Notes under the pieces: generated by a model
The model's database searches: none
Seen by the model: the letters and a program-made list of their open reading frames with translations, nothing else
What the model was told of the DNA's origin: nothing
Made by a program: the position numbers and the translations under genes
Shown: positions 40,296 through 50,410 of the stretch, piece after piece
How the letters are laid out: each line of letters starts with the position of its first letter
Position numbering within the stretch: position 1 is the stretch's first letter
Source of the DNA: Lepidostoma basale
Taxonomy: Eukaryota; Arthropoda; Insecta; Trichoptera; Lepidostomatidae
Assembly (NCBI GenBank): GCA_022606425.2
Contig: JAHDVF020001469.1
Span: 620,001-684,000, forward strand
Direction: 5' to 3'
DNA: 64,000 nucleotides

Positions 40296-41291
40296 CAAAC
40301 CATCACGCCGTATCGCCGCGGGGGTAGGCAAAGAGAATGGACTGCCACACTACTTTATCCTGACACACCACTTCCTCCACATTCATACAACGAGTCGTAC
40401 ATGCACGTCGATTCCTCCGACTTCTAACATGACCAACCATTAAAATTTTATTAATTTGATCATGCCGTGTTTTCCTCGTTCTTCCTCGGCACCGTATTTC
40501 ATTTAAATCGTTAAAGTATATTTCTAGACAATTCTTTTTCTCCATCTATGCGCTCCATATGTCCGAACGAACGCAGCGATCCTTTCATAATTTTGTTCAT
40601 AATACCTTCTTTCGCTCTACAGTCATTTCTGATATCAGTATTTGAAATTCTGTCGTACATCGTTTTACACACATACGTCTTAGGGATCGCATTTTTTCTG
40701 CTCTCATCCATCTTCTGCCAGTTCCATGCTTCGATTCCATACATAAGAAAAAAAATCTGAGGTATCTCTACATGAGGGAGTATAGTAGTTATCCGTGGCT
40801 CTATCCCACGGCATTTCTTTTAGGAATGCTCGGAACCAATTCTTAACAGCTTCCAAGAGATGGGTATCTCATTACCATTAAATTAATCAGGGGATAATTC
40901 GAGAACTCAGCCATGCTAGAGGGTGTCTTTTTGTCCTTGATAGATTTCTCCGACAGCGACAGCACATTTTTTTTACCTACCGGCCACCAGAACCAATCTG
41001 CCTCTGGTGACACCGGTAGAAAGAGCAATTAGTCTGCTGAATCCCGGTCTCCTCGGAGATCGACGTCTTTCATATTAGTGAAGGTACGTTCAGGAGACAA
41101 ATACTCTTGACATTAGAAAGTATCTTGTCTTCCTAATGTCGAACCATCTCTAATGCGTTCCTGGTATTATTTTGTATTTTTATAATATTTACCTGTACTC
41201 AATAGATGCCTTAAACATTTTGCTATTTGTAATGTCTTTTGAGTTAATAAACTGATTTCATTTGATAAGGGTTGGGACCAGAACTCTAACT
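40296..41291 (-). mobile_element. LINE family A copy with GTT tail, split by a TAAA-tailed LINE
   Basis: The tail is acaacaacaacaaaccatca at 40288-40307. The reverse strand encodes GIEAWNWQKMDESRKNA, RISNTDIRNDCRAKEGIMNK, IMKGSLRSFGHMERIDGE, then after a frameshift RCRGRTRKTRHDQINKILM and VVWQSILFAYPRGDTA. The copy continues after the insertion at 41270-41291 (gttgggaccagaactctaac). Confidence 0.78.
40748..41264 (+). mobile_element. TAAA-family LINE fragment, 517 bp, inside LINE family A
   Basis: The short direct repeat ataag at 40743-40747 and 41265-41269 marks the junctions. The blocks gaggtatctctacatgaggg, atctgcctctggtgac and gagatcgacgtctttcata match 1760-2130 and 48690-48780. The frame is broken many times. 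Confidence 0.7.
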
Positions 41292-41299
41292 AGTTAGTT

Positions 41300-41575
41300 A
41301 GTAAAACTGTAATAAGATCGTATAGCGTTATTCCACAAGTATTTGAGTACTTATACCGTAAAATGTCACTGTTTATTTCCATTGGATTCAATATTCCCCT
41401 TCTAGCTAATTGCAAACCCCCGATATTGTTGATCACAGCCGATAGAGCAATATTGAATTTGGGGGGCCGAGGGCTTGCGGTACGCCCCTGTACCGTGCGC
41501 CTCCGATCGGAAGCCCCGGGACAGTCATCTGTGGATTAATTTACTTCTTCCCGGCGCAGTGGCGTAGTCGATAAA
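41300..41575. other. No gene recognised
   Basis: Partly GC-richer (gggccgagggcttgcggtac at about 41464). No frame or repeat. Confidence 0.35.
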
Positions 41576-41584
41576 ATTTAAAAC

Positions 41585-41720
41585 TAATAATAAGAAATTG
41601 GATGATTTATAGAGCGCCATTTTTATGAATTAATTATCTCAAGGGCGCTGTAGCTCCATTTTATGAACTACTTAAAGATATCGTTGATCGACTGCGTCAG
41701 GTGCAGTCCCCATACTTAAA
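41585..41720 (-). mobile_element. CR1/L2-like LINE, 3' UTR end only
   Basis: It has ggatgatttatagagcgcca then ctcaagggcgctgta, the inverse of the CR1-like 3' end at 15640-15710, followed by gcgtcaggtgcagtcc as at 970-1000. Confidence 0.65.
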
Positions 41721-41754
41721 TGTTTTATTTTTAACAAAAAAAATTGTCAAATGA

Positions 41755-42425
41755 TTTTACTGAAATCTCTTGATGGAAGTTCATTTTAAATAATAATTAA
41801 ATAAAACGATGTTTTTTAACTACTTCCACTTTTGTCTTTATTTAGACAGCGACCGGTTTCGCCAGGCTCGCTGGCATCGACAGACTGGTAACACTATTGT
41901 AAACTTAGTCCTTTATATACATACAGATCAGGGGTGGTAAACATGATTCTATACAAAAATAATCTTCAAATATTTATGTAAAATTTTTCTGAATTTAACT
42001 ATTGGTATTACAGGTATTCTTGGAGGTTCGTGTTTAATACAATGGGTTTTAATTTTTATTATCTCTTACATATTCATATATAATGTTTGAAAAAATGGTA
42101 ATATAATATTTAAATTCAGTAATAATTTAAACAAAATTACCATTTTTTCAAACATTATATATGAATATGTAAGAGATAATAAAAATTAAAACCCATTGTA
42201 TTAAACACGAACCTCCAAGAATACCTGTAATACCAATAGTTAAATTCAGAATCATGTTTACCACCCCTGATCTGTATGTATATAAAGGACTAAGTTTACA
42301 ATAGTGTTACCAGTCTGTCGATGCCAGCGAGCCTGGCGAAACCGGTCGCTGTCTAAATAAAGACAAAAGTGGAAGTAGTTAAAAAACATCGTTTTATTTA
42401 ATTATTAATTTAAAAAAAATGTTTT
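41755..42425. repeat. Large hammerhead foldback, GCCAG family
   Basis: Arms of about 300 bases are near-identical inverse copies across ataaaacgatgttttttaac, gtctttatttagacagcgac, acttagtcctttatatacat, gaggttcgtgtttaatacaa. The centre is at about 42090-42130. The left arm has an extra 60 bases (ctatacaaaaataatcttca) that are missing on the right. Each arm holds a hammerhead-like core pointing outward (41851-41884 reverse, 42315-42347 forward). Confidence 0.9.
42315..42347 (+). ncRNA. Hammerhead-like motif, GCCAG family (variant box)
   Basis: Order: CTGTCGA, T, GCCAG-CGAGC-CTGGC, GAAA, ACCGGT, C. Stem II is five perfect pairs and the GAAA and palindromic stem III are present. The box departs from CTGANGA at one base (T for A), and clear stem I pairing is not seen. 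The identical mirror copy is 41851-41884. Confidence 0.45.
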
Positions 42426-42519
42426 TAACAAAATGTTCATTTTTAACAAAAAAAATATGTTAACAAAATGTTTATTTTAACTAAAATGTCGATCAACACT
42501 TTAGTCAAAATAAACATTT

Positions 42520-42850
42520 CTCCGGCTCGGCATCCATGCCCAATCCATACTAGGCGACCGGCTCTCACGGTGCTCCTTATAAGAGGATGCTGGGTAATCG
42601 CACATATAAACTTCTTCTTTAGCCTTCCCGTCCACTCCTGGACTCCTCCATTCGCTTCCACGCCACTCTGTATTATGCAGACTGCATCCAGGTTATCCCG
42701 ACATGTCTATTCAGGCCATCCTTCCACCGTAGTTGGGGTTGCCCTGCACTTATCTTTGCTGTCCACGGTCTCCAAGTCGACAGTCTTTTTGTCCATTTTT
42801 CGTCCGAGCTTCTGGCTTCGTGACCTGCCCATTGCCACTAGAGTCGCTAT
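42520..42850 (-). mobile_element. Two abutting RTE-like LINE 3' fragments
   Basis: 42520-42610 matches the finger-containing family of 13785-14130 (gtgctccttataagaggatg). 42610-42850 matches the family of 27391-27620 (gcattcgcttccacgcca-like, catccaggttatcccgacat, ccttccaccgtagttggg). Neither has an intact frame. Confidence 0.65.
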
Positions 42851-42859
42851 CCGGTGGAT

Positions 42860-43135
42860 GATGTCTATCTCGGATTTGGACATTTTCAGTGTCAGTGAGG
42901 CAGTATTCATAAAAAAAATATTTTAAATTCTGGAAAGAGTACTGCCTCACTGACGTCGACATATTTGGATTCCTTCTGATATATATGATTTTTTGGTCTC
43001 GTGTTGTTTTGTTTTATTTTATCTTTGTAATACCGTTTTGTGTCCAAATGAGTCGCCTAAATTTTTTATCATTTGTATTGTCTCATTTGTGTATAATGTA
43101 TATAAATAAATTAATAAATAAAATAAATTAATTAA
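42860..43135 (+). mobile_element. TAAA-tailed LINE, 3' end
   Basis: It is collinear with 2040-2300: ctcggatttggacattttca, gaatagtactgcctc-like, gttttgtgtccaaatgagtc, and ends in AAATAAATTAATAAAT-like repeats. Confidence 0.72.
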
Positions 43136-43244
43136 TTATGGCTCTTTCTATGGCTCACTCACTTTGGATCACTCATAGTTTCTCTAGATTTTGTTTGGGC
43201 AATGTAACAGTTTCGAGGCCATAAGAAGCAACTGGCAGCAACAT

Positions 43245-43325
43245 AATATAATAATAATAATAATAATTAATTGGATGATTTATAGAGCGCCATTTTTTAT
43301 GAATTGATCATCTCAAGGGCAATAT
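43245..43325 (-). mobile_element. CR1/L2-like LINE, 3' tail only
   Basis: Runs of ATA (ataataataataataat) are followed by ttggatgatttatagagcgc and ctcaagggca. This is the reverse-strand 3' terminus of the CR1-like family. Confidence 0.6.
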
Positions 43326-43329
43326 TAAA

Positions 43330-43680
43330 TGTTGTGTGTCGTACATATAATAAACGTTGTAAATTATTTAAATAAAAAAATTGTAGGATAGAATGTTTTT
43401 AAGTTTTTTTCACGCGTCGACCCTGCGCTGAGACACAGGAACATCTCCCATAAGTAATGGATTGATGATTTATCCAGCATCTCGTTATGTCCCGCCTCGG
43501 GCGTACAGTCCCATCGGTTTCCAATTTTCCAGCTCAATTTGCATCCTTCGGCAGTTTCCGGATGCGGTCGGGTGCCCCGGGAAACTTGACAAAATGATTA
43601 CCGATTATAGAATTCATAGAGGTCGCCCGAACCACGCGATAATGAAGGAGCCAAGTAAGATCATTTGTAACAATCGTTTC
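43330..43680. other. No gene recognised
   Basis: The part at 43410-43680 is of balanced composition, apparently single-copy, with 73-76-codon frames on both strands that do not resemble known proteins. Confidence 0.35.
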
Positions 43681-43689
43681 GGAACACAG

Positions 43690-43800
43690 TAATGACCAAA
43701 CAAGTTTTGAGGACTTTCGAAATGAAGACACTGAGGACGATAGTAGGCAAGACACTGAGAGACTGCGTGAGGAACACCAGTATAAGAGAGATTTGTGTTC
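43690..43800 (+). mobile_element. RTE-like LINE family B fragment
   Basis: It encodes TKQVLRTFEMKTLRTIVGKT and LRDCVRNTSIREIC before diverging. It is a 37-codon piece of the post-polymerase region. Confidence 0.65.
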
Positions 43801-43804
43801 TGTT

Positions 43805-44555
43805 ACTTTCGACCCATTTCGATCTTAATGTGCCACAAAAACGCATTTTTTGTTTCTATATAGGCATAATAATCTCTTTATTAAACATTTCTAGTTGAAA
43901 TTTCTGAGAAATATATATTTTACTTTAGTTTTATTATTTCCCCTTCGCCAAATGTCAAACAAGATTCTTCGAGAAATTGAGCCATCTGAAATAAAAAGTA
44001 ACATACATTTTAAATAGGCAATTTCCGGCAGCTAATTTCTTATGGATTTTATAACATATATATCACTACACAAAATAAAATAATAAAATTGATCGGGTGT
44101 CTCGGGGATTTTTTTGTAGGCCTTCACAAACTTAAATGATAAACTTTTATAATCCGATAATTCATTGTTTAGTTACTTCCCCTCAAACACATTAAGTAAA
44201 AAAGCAAAATAATATAATAAAGTGAATTATTAAGAACATACCTTCAATCAAAATATTCATAATGTAAAACCAAGCAATAATGCTAACACTTTGCTAAAAA
44301 TGTGTCATCAACTTGGGAATGCAAACGCTACTAAAACAATGAGAAATGTTTGGTGCGTTACTTATCAACTTTGGGAACCTCGCATCGCGTTAACACCATT
44401 GCCATGTGGTTAATTGAATTGGTTTATGATGCTCCATTTATGTTTTAAGATATTATGTAAGAAATAATTGGAATTAAAAATACTGAATAAATACCCAATT
44501 TCCCGCTAGAATTGACTTTGGTACCTCAGTGCGCTGGTTTGTGATATGGGCAATG
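43805..44555. other. No gene recognised
   Basis: AT-rich DNA without frames, tails or inverted repeats of note. Confidence 0.4.
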
Positions 44556-44559
44556 GTTT

Positions 44560-44820
44560 AGAAAATAAACGTTGACAATGTAAATGGACTACGGAGTCGA
44601 GGAAGACCAAGGAATACATTCTCCTTCTAATATTTCTTTCTCACCACAGCGATTTTCTGGGAAGTGTTACTGGAGTGGTTTCCCGTTGCCTTCTCCGTGA
44701 TATTGCATACAACTGATCACCAAGAATTCTGAAGAATTAACGTACGTGTAAGACTCGCTGTATGATTTGAAATTCATCCTTTTACCAAACTGTTATTAGT
44801 TAGTTATTTTTCTATTAAAT
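44560..44820 (+). mobile_element. LINE family A remnants, interrupted
   Basis: The string gacaatgtaaatggactacg, gagtcgaggaagaccaag at 44574-44611 and the end agaattaacgtacgtgtaag, gactcgctgtatgatttga and attagttagttatt at 44735-44810 are family A. The 120 bases between are foreign. Confidence 0.5.
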
Positions 44821-44917
44821 GTTTTAAAAAATATATTTTGTTATTTCAAATTTCATGGTAAGTTAATAGTAAATATGATTTTCTTTTTAATGTTTTTAAA
44901 ATGTATAATTTTACTTA

Positions 44918-45365
44918 CTTAGACAGCCGTTGTCGTCCACTGCTGGACATAGGCCTCCCCCATACTTCTCCACGTATTCCTGTCTTGTGCCTTTCGCATC
45001 CAATCGCCAGCAGTTCTTCGAATGTCGTCGAACAATCGTGTGGATGGTCTCCCTCTGTTTCTTTTATCTTCGCGGGGTCTCCACTCTACCACCCTTCTGG
45101 TTCATCTATCGTCTACTAATCTGGCAACATGTCCCGCAATTAACCATTTAAGCTTCGCTACCCTTTCGACGACATCTGTTACTCTCGACCTTCTGCGTAT
45201 TTCAGTATTTCTTATCCGGTCTGAGAGTCTTACTTGTAGCATGGCTCTTTCGTGTTTCCTCTGTGCTACACGGAGTCTCCTTATGGTCGACTTGGTGAGG
45301 GTTAGCGTTTCTGCTCCATATGTCAGTACTGGAAGTACGCATTGATCATACATTTTGTGTTTCAG
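44918..45365 (-). pseudogene. RTE-like LINE C-terminal fragment
   Basis: The reverse strand encodes MYDQCVLPVLTYGAETLTLT, KSTIRRLRVAQRKHERAMLQ, VRLSDRIRNTEIRRRSRVTD and AKLKWLIAGHVARLVDDR over 83 codons (45353-45102), then continues in another frame (GRPSTRLFDDIR-like) to the end. It is related to the 23557-24047 element but from a different subfamily. Confidence 0.72.
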
Positions 45366-45399
45366 ACATTGGGGAATGTTACTAAATATTAAAATGCAT

Positions 45400-45545
45400 A
45401 TTTAGTTAAAATCCACTTATATACATATGTGTCTCCAACCGATTTCTAAAGCTCGCTGCCATTTTCTGGCGTTACCAGAAGATGGCAGAGAGCTGCCGAA
45501 ACCGGTCGAAGACACAAACATGAGTTCATTTGAACTAAATATATT
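45400..45545. repeat. Hammerhead foldback, GGCAG family
   Basis: Outer parts ttagttaaaatccacttata / ...ttcatttgaactaaatata and atgtgtctccaaccg / cggtcgaagacacaaac are inverse. The arms are short and meet near 45472. Confidence 0.7.
45476..45507 (+). ncRNA. Hammerhead-ribozyme-like motif (CAGAAGA box, ACCGGT)
   Basis: Order: CAGAAGA, T, GGCAG-AGAG-CTGCC, GAAA, ACCGGTC. Stem II is five perfect pairs with a four-base loop; stem III is the palindrome ACCGGT. The box has A in place of T at its second position. The mirror arm at 45433-45470 has kept the hairpin position but lost GAAA. Confidence 0.5.
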
Positions 45546-45584
45546 ATACATTTTAAAAGATTTTTTACAATTCCTTTAATTTTT

Positions 45585-45960
45585 TTTCTTCTTCTTCTTA
45601 TTCTTCTGCTTTATTTAGGACTGTGTCCTGTTATTTCTCGGAGCCTGTTCCTGGGATGCAGATGTCCAACTGTCTCGCCATCTTTTAGGTGGTCTTTCTG
45701 CAGGTCGATTTCCTGTTGGTACTTTATTTGCGGCTATATTTATCACTCTTTCAGAACATGCTCTTTCCACATGATCTCTCCAGCAGCGTCTTCTTCTACC
45801 TTGCAGATCTTTCTCTTTTCAGAATTTCTTATTCTGTCTCGGAGTGTCGTTCCCACAACGGATCGCAGAGTCTTCATTTCTTTGGTTCTTAGGAGACTTT
45901 TTGTTCTGATGGAGTCAGCTCTCGTTTCTATTCCACATGTCATTATAGGACTATTTTATT
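45585..45960 (-). pseudogene. RTE-like LINE family B fragment
   Basis: The reverse strand encodes MTCGIETRADSIRTKSLLRT, KEMKTLRSVVGTTLRDRIRN and KRKICKVEEDAAGEIMW over 66 codons. The 3' end is AAG-rich on the coding strand (ttcttcttcttattcttctg at 45588-45608). It is 5'-truncated at the point where the 33205-33774 copy reads MTYGIE. Confidence 0.7.
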
Positions 45961-45964
45961 AAAT

Positions 45965-46340
45965 GTTTATTATTTAAAAAAGAATCTAAACCTCTCTCGA
46001 ACGTTTTGGGATCAATTTCAACGCTTGGCGTCACTAAATTTCTACACAAACACCGTATTTTCTCTGTATTTTGTATTTGCTAATTGTTTACCGCCAATTG
46101 TAGCAACTTACCCCATTTTCCAATAGGCGTTATTTAGCCCCTTCCCCGTCCCAGTCTGTATTTATTGATACGCCTCGCTGGAGTAGCCCGGGGTAATGTC
46201 GGCCCAACATACTCCAATCTTCCCAAACTTTCATACGTTGTTCGCCAGCTAATTTGCATTGTTAAAGTAGATGTGATCGATAGGTACCCTGCAACGGTAG
46301 GGTGACTTCATTTTTAATAAAATTTTATTTTATATATATT
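45965..46340. other. No gene recognised
   Basis: Mixed composition; possibly single-copy. No coding signal. Confidence 0.35.
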
Positions 46341-46349
46341 TTTTGAAGG

Positions 46350-46540
46350 ATTATTTGTATCTCATAAGAAACGAAGATGTTAATTGTTTTCTGGGAACAG
46401 AATATGGTGGTCGAGGCGCTTACAGGACTTATGACCTGTCATTGGCTGGGTTAAGCGATCGCTTTATGTTCAACATTCCCCATTCCGCACTTCTTACGAC
46501 CACCACGTCTGACCAATTTTTGGAAGATGGAATTTATAAT
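46350..46540 (+). repeat. Repeat R, copy 5
   Basis: It contains ctgggaacagaatatggtgg, tcgaggcgcttacaggactt, atgacctgtcattggctggg, cattccgcacttct and gaccaccacgtctgacc. An 84-codon open frame crosses it; copy 1 has an overlapping frame with a similar reading (GGRGAYRTYDLSL) but they diverge, so coding is unlikely. Confidence 0.65.
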
Positions 46541-46619
46541 AGTAAACACGATTGTTTAATGGTTAGACTTGGATTTAATTTATACAATAAATTATAAAAT
46601 TAGTAGTCACAAATTTGTT

Positions 46620-46785
46620 TTGCCTTGCGAGGGCATTCTGAAAAACACAGGAGTTTGTCACACTTAATGATGTCAGCATAGGTTGACGAAACAGCTGTCG
46701 CGTAAAATAAAAAATAAAATTGTGATACATAAACAAAGTTTTATAATTTAACAGTTAATAAATTAAATGGATTAAATATTTTATA
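46620..46785 (+). repeat. Hammerhead-bearing repeat, ACAGCTGT family
   Basis: After the core the sequence aaaataaaattgtgataca and caaagttttataatttaaca matches the 125-bp element at 18914-19038. Confidence 0.6.
46660..46703 (+). ncRNA. Hammerhead-like motif, decayed box (TTAATGA, ACAGCTGT)
   Basis: Order: ACAC, TTAATGA, T, GTCA-GCATAGG-TTGAC, GAAA, CAGCTGTC, GCGT. Stem II is intact and GAAA is kept, but the box has two changes from CTGATGA. Confidence 0.45.
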
Positions 46786-46829
46786 AATTATACTTGCATA
46801 GTTTTTTTTTTACTAATTTGAGTACAAAT

Positions 46830-47155
46830 AATACAGTGCGAATGAAAGTGTTACAAAATAACGAAAGGAACATTAAGATGGTTTGGACACGTGGAAAGAA
46901 TGAATGTTAAAATATGCATATGTTAACGGTGTATGGTAAATGGAACTATAAATAAAAAAAGACCGATGAAAGCGTGGCACGATCAAATAAATCAAATATA
47001 AAATGACGGCAACGTGAGGAATCGTAGAAATCGACGTGTGTGCATGATGAATGTCGAGGAAGCGAAAAAGTATGTCAGAAAAAAAAAGTGTGGGGATCCA
47101 TTATTTCTGCCTACCCCTTCGGAGAGACTGCGTGGTGGTTAATTAGTTACCTATA
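46830..47155 (+). mobile_element. LINE family A copy, GTTA-type tail
   Basis: The blocks taagatggtttggacacgtg, agcgtggcacgatcaaataa and accccttcggagagactgcg then ggttaattagttac are present. No frame survives. Confidence 0.7.
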
Positions 47156-47159
47156 TTAT

Positions 47160-47895
47160 GATGATAAATTATAAGTGATTTTTTTAGATTTTATTTCCTG
47201 TAAATATGTACATCAAACACTTTCTTATATTATTAAAAACAAATTAATATGCGTAGGGGTCTCATAGGGGTAAAGATTGCAAAACCACTTTTTACCTCAC
47301 AAGACCCCAGGGGGGTTATGATCCCTAGATTGAGAAAAGATATACTTTTTTTTATTTTTGATTTTTCTAATTTGAAGTTATTATCTGTATATGACACAAA
47401 ACTCCATCTATGTATTTTTTCTAACATTTATTTTTAATCATCCGTTTGAATTCTTTACGGATTTTTATAAACACGTAACCTTTCAAAAATTAACTATCGA
47501 AAATATGAGAAGCAATTTTCTGAATTCTTCGCAAAACAAATTAAAAAGTGTTGTCGGAAAATTCTGAGAAAAATTGTCGTACGGAAATAATTTAAATTTG
47601 AAGTTTCCATCAACGAGTACTAACGTACTAACGAACAAGTTATTTGTAACGTGAAAAATGTTCGAAAATGTTTGAATTAATGAAATGATACCAATTTTAC
47701 ATAGGAAAATGCGAATTTTTCTGAAATATTTTCGTTTTAAATTGACATACCTCCATTCCAATTTTTTTTTCGTTTCTAAATAAATATATAGTACCTTGGA
47801 AATTCCTTTGTCTAATACTAAGAGGAAAATGACTTTGCGTACATTGCTCGTTGCGATTAAAGATTTCACGGTTAATCATAAGTGTTATTATTTTT
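47160..47895. other. No gene recognised
   Basis: AT-rich. The reverse strand has a 128-codon frame (47869-47483) of low-complexity isoleucine/phenylalanine/lysine composition without a recognisable domain. I regard it as chance. Confidence 0.35.
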
Positions 47896-47899
47896 TTTT

Positions 47900-48430
47900 A
47901 CGACCTTTATGGCAGTGTGGCATGCGCTATGACAGCCATACCGAAGGTCCCAGTTTCGATTCCCGGCCATGGCAGTGTTATTGTCACTGTCTTTGGTTCT
48001 GCCAATGGCTATGCCTGTGGGTAGGGCAATCTTATTGCTTAATCGGGTCGCCTCGGAGGTCGACATATTTCGTGATAGTGTGAATTGCCTCAGGGATGCA
48101 ATATCAATGTTGTGATTGTTATCTCTGATACCGTAGTATTTATGTATTTTGTTATTTTTTTAAATGTTATTTTGAAAATATGTACGAGTATATCTAATTA
48201 TGTAATTTTGAGGTTGCAGACGACTTGGATCCATCTGTAATGTTTCTAATCTTTGTAAATAAATAAATGAAATGAAATGGTCTGGTGTAGAATTCACGTG
48301 ACAATAAAATGGCGATGAATTAGCTACCTGTCACATGTCATGAGAATCAATTGGTAAAAAGTTGTATAAATTAATTGGGTGCAAATAACCTGCTGCATAC
48401 AAAAATATGGAAAGCAACGGAAATCTACTA
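47900..48430 (+). mobile_element. SINE1 copy split by a TAAA-tailed LINE
   Basis: The head and start of the body (acctttatggcagtgtggca, ttcgattcccggccatggca, gtcactgtctttggt) lie at 47904-48002. The body resumes at 48281 with ggtctggtgtagaattcacg, and ends at tggaaagcaacggaaatcta then ctacattaaa. The long 3' part (gggtgcaaataacctgctgc) is also found at 50230-50410. Confidence 0.75.
48003..48275 (+). mobile_element. TAAA-tailed LINE, 3' end inserted in SINE1
   Basis: It has aatcgggtcgcctcggaggt then cgacatatttcgtgatagtg, as at 2040-2140, and ends aaataaataaatgaaatgaa. It is 5'-truncated. The exact duplication is short or blurred. Confidence 0.65.
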
Positions 48431-48544
48431 CATTAAAGGCCCACTTGTCATTCCAAGAACCAGCAAATATGTTTCACTTCGCTGTTCTTGTGATGGAATA
48501 TAGGTTAGGTTAGTGGAATGATGAAACACCTTTTTATTTATAAA

Positions 48545-48640
48545 CTTAATCCTGACATACTTCTCTCGTTTCCTCAACATTCATTTATCGTGTTATGCAC
48601 GCTCGTCGATTTCGCTAATTTATTTCTTTATCAACTTTAC
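48545..48640 (-). mobile_element. LINE family A fragment
   Basis: It reads cctgacatacttctctcgtt then cctcaacattcatttatcgt and cgctcgtcgatttcgct, as at 39430-39500. Confidence 0.6.
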
Positions 48641-48679
48641 AAAGTTTTATTGTATTCCCATTAGTAGATAAGTCATTAC

Positions 48680-49545
48680 GGGACAAAAAGGATACGAGCC
48701 AACCTGCCTCTGGTGATACTGAGGGTAGAGCGATCAAACCACTGAACATGATCGCTTCGGAGATCGACGTCTTTCATATTAGTGAAATTACCTTTAGAAG
48801 ACAAATACTCTTGACTTTAGAGAGTATCTTGTATTCCTAAAATCGAACCATCTCTCATGTATTTCTGATATTATTAAATTATCTTTTACCTGTTATTGTA
48901 CCATTACTATATTTTACCTCTTCTCAATAGATGCTTTAAACCAAGGGTGGCCAAACCGCGGCCCGCTGGGTATCTACTTGTGGCTCACAGAGCATATGCA
49001 CACATTTTTTCTTTTAGTGTACATAAAACCACCAAAAGAACATACTATCGTGCGTAGTTCGTTTCATATCCCATATATAGAAGTATCTCAGTACATTGAT
49101 TCAACTATCGTGACAATTTTTTCGTGGATTATAAATGGTATATTCATGTTTAAAAAGCGCGCACACCGATCTTACGTGGATAGCCGTGAGCGTGAATGCG
49201 GGACGGTGCATTTGGAAAACTGTTTGCGTGTAGCAACAACATCAATCTTTATCAACATTGATGCACTTAGTTTTGACAAACAAAATCAGACGTCTCACTA
49301 AAAATTATTATATTTTTTTTATTTTTTATTTTTTTTTTATTGCCTAACTCTAATCTCATAAATATGTTTGATTCTCATGTTTGTTTGTTTATTGTTTGCT
49401 TTGAATAATAAAATAAATTTTGTTGTACGGCCCGGTAGGAAATCTCATTTCTAAAATCTGGCCCGGCTGCTGAAAAGGTTTGCCACCCATGCTTTCAACT
49501 TTAATATTTGTTTGTATCTATGAGAAATAAACTGATTTAATTTGA
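48680..49545 (+). mobile_element. TAAA-family LINE fragment split by a hAT element
   Basis: The first part (48680-48941) holds gccaacctgcctctggtgat, ggagatcgacgtctttcata and gaaccatctctcatg. The part after 49500 (tttaatatttgtttgtatct, gaaataaactgatttaattt) completes the 3' end as seen at 41215-41260. Confidence 0.7.
48942..49491. mobile_element. hAT element, 550 bp, 8-bp target duplication
   Basis: It starts CAAGGGTGGCCAAACCGCGG and ends AGGTTTGCCACCCATG. The duplication ctttaaac / ctttcaac (one mismatch) is at 48934-48941 and 49492-49499. The subterminal cggcccgctggg and tggcccggctgct are typical of hAT ends. A 107-codon frame (48978-49301) spans the left half and could be a remnant, but I see no hAT dimerisation motif. 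Confidence 0.85.
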
Positions 49546-49714
49546 TTTAGTTGCATACACAATAATTATATTGACAAAAGTAAAACATATAAGTTAACAT
49601 TAAGTAATTTGATAGTCTTATTATCTGCATATCATAAGAATTGAAACATTTGAAAGAAACAAAAAATATGTCATAATAGTAAATTCGCTGAAATTAATCT
49701 TAATCACCATCTCA

Positions 49715-49840
49715 TAAACATTCTGATGTATGAATGTTGAGGAATCAAGATAAGTATGTCAGTAAAGAATAGCGTGGCGATCCATTAATTCTACCTTCCT
49801 GTTCTATGAGACTGTGTGTTAATAAGTTAGTTGCTTAGTT
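49715..49840 (+). mobile_element. LINE family A, 3' end
   Basis: It reads gatgtatgaatgttgaggaa, tgtcagtaaagaatagcgtg then gtgttaataagttagttgct. Only the last 40 codons and tail remain. Confidence 0.6.
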
Positions 49841-49844
49841 AAAA

Positions 49845-50140
49845 CCTGATAATTATATATTTTGTACCGTTTAAATCCGAAGCGTGGTCACCGCAAGCTA
49901 CAGGAGAACATGTCGTACTCCATAAGTTCTTCCAGTAAACATCCCGGGGCACAGTTCCGAAGATGTTCATTGCCTATTGTACCGGAGAATATAGGGTACC
50001 CATTATCCGTAACCTCCTCGCGGCTTATACCGTCCTGGTACTTATGTACCTATTTGTTTTTTTTTATAATTTATTTGTTAATGGTGTACATGCTTACTTT
50101 GTTGAATTGCTTATATTTCTTCTTCTACTCTGTCTTCTAA
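49845..50140. other. No gene recognised
   Basis: Two overlapping frames on the + strand end in hydrophobic low-complexity. A phrase near 49990 (atagggtacccattatccgt) may be a LINE remnant, but this is unsupported. Confidence 0.3.
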
Positions 50141-50144
50141 TTCT

Positions 50145-50410
50145 CCAATGTCTTTGGTAGAATTCACGAGGATATATAAATGTTGATAGACTAGCTTCCT
50201 ATCACATCATTATAGCTTATATAATGTGTGAAAGTAATGAGGTTCAAATAACCTGATATTATTATAAAAATGTGAAAAGCTACCGGAAACTACCACATTA
50301 GCTTCCTATCACATCATTATAGCTTATATTATAATGTGTACAAGTAATGAGGTTCAAATAACCTGATACATTTAAAAAATGTGAAAACTACCGGAAACTA
50401 CCACATTTAA
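50145..50410 (+). mobile_element. SINE1 3' part with internal tandem duplication
   Basis: After tgtctttggtagaattcacg the unit tagcttcctatcacatcatt ... ctaccggaaactaccacatt is present twice (50192-50298 and 50299-50406), a period of 107. It is homologous to 48320-48430. The duplication is recent enough that the units differ mainly by small indels. Confidence 0.75.

Noticed and set aside
47483..47869. A 128-codon reverse-strand frame
   Set aside because: Low-complexity, AT-driven composition (isoleucine, phenylalanine, lysine) with no recognisable motif.
48978..49301. A hAT transposase gene
   Set aside because: The 107-codon frame lies in a hAT element but lacks the zinc-finger, DDE and dimerisation motifs of hAT transposases.
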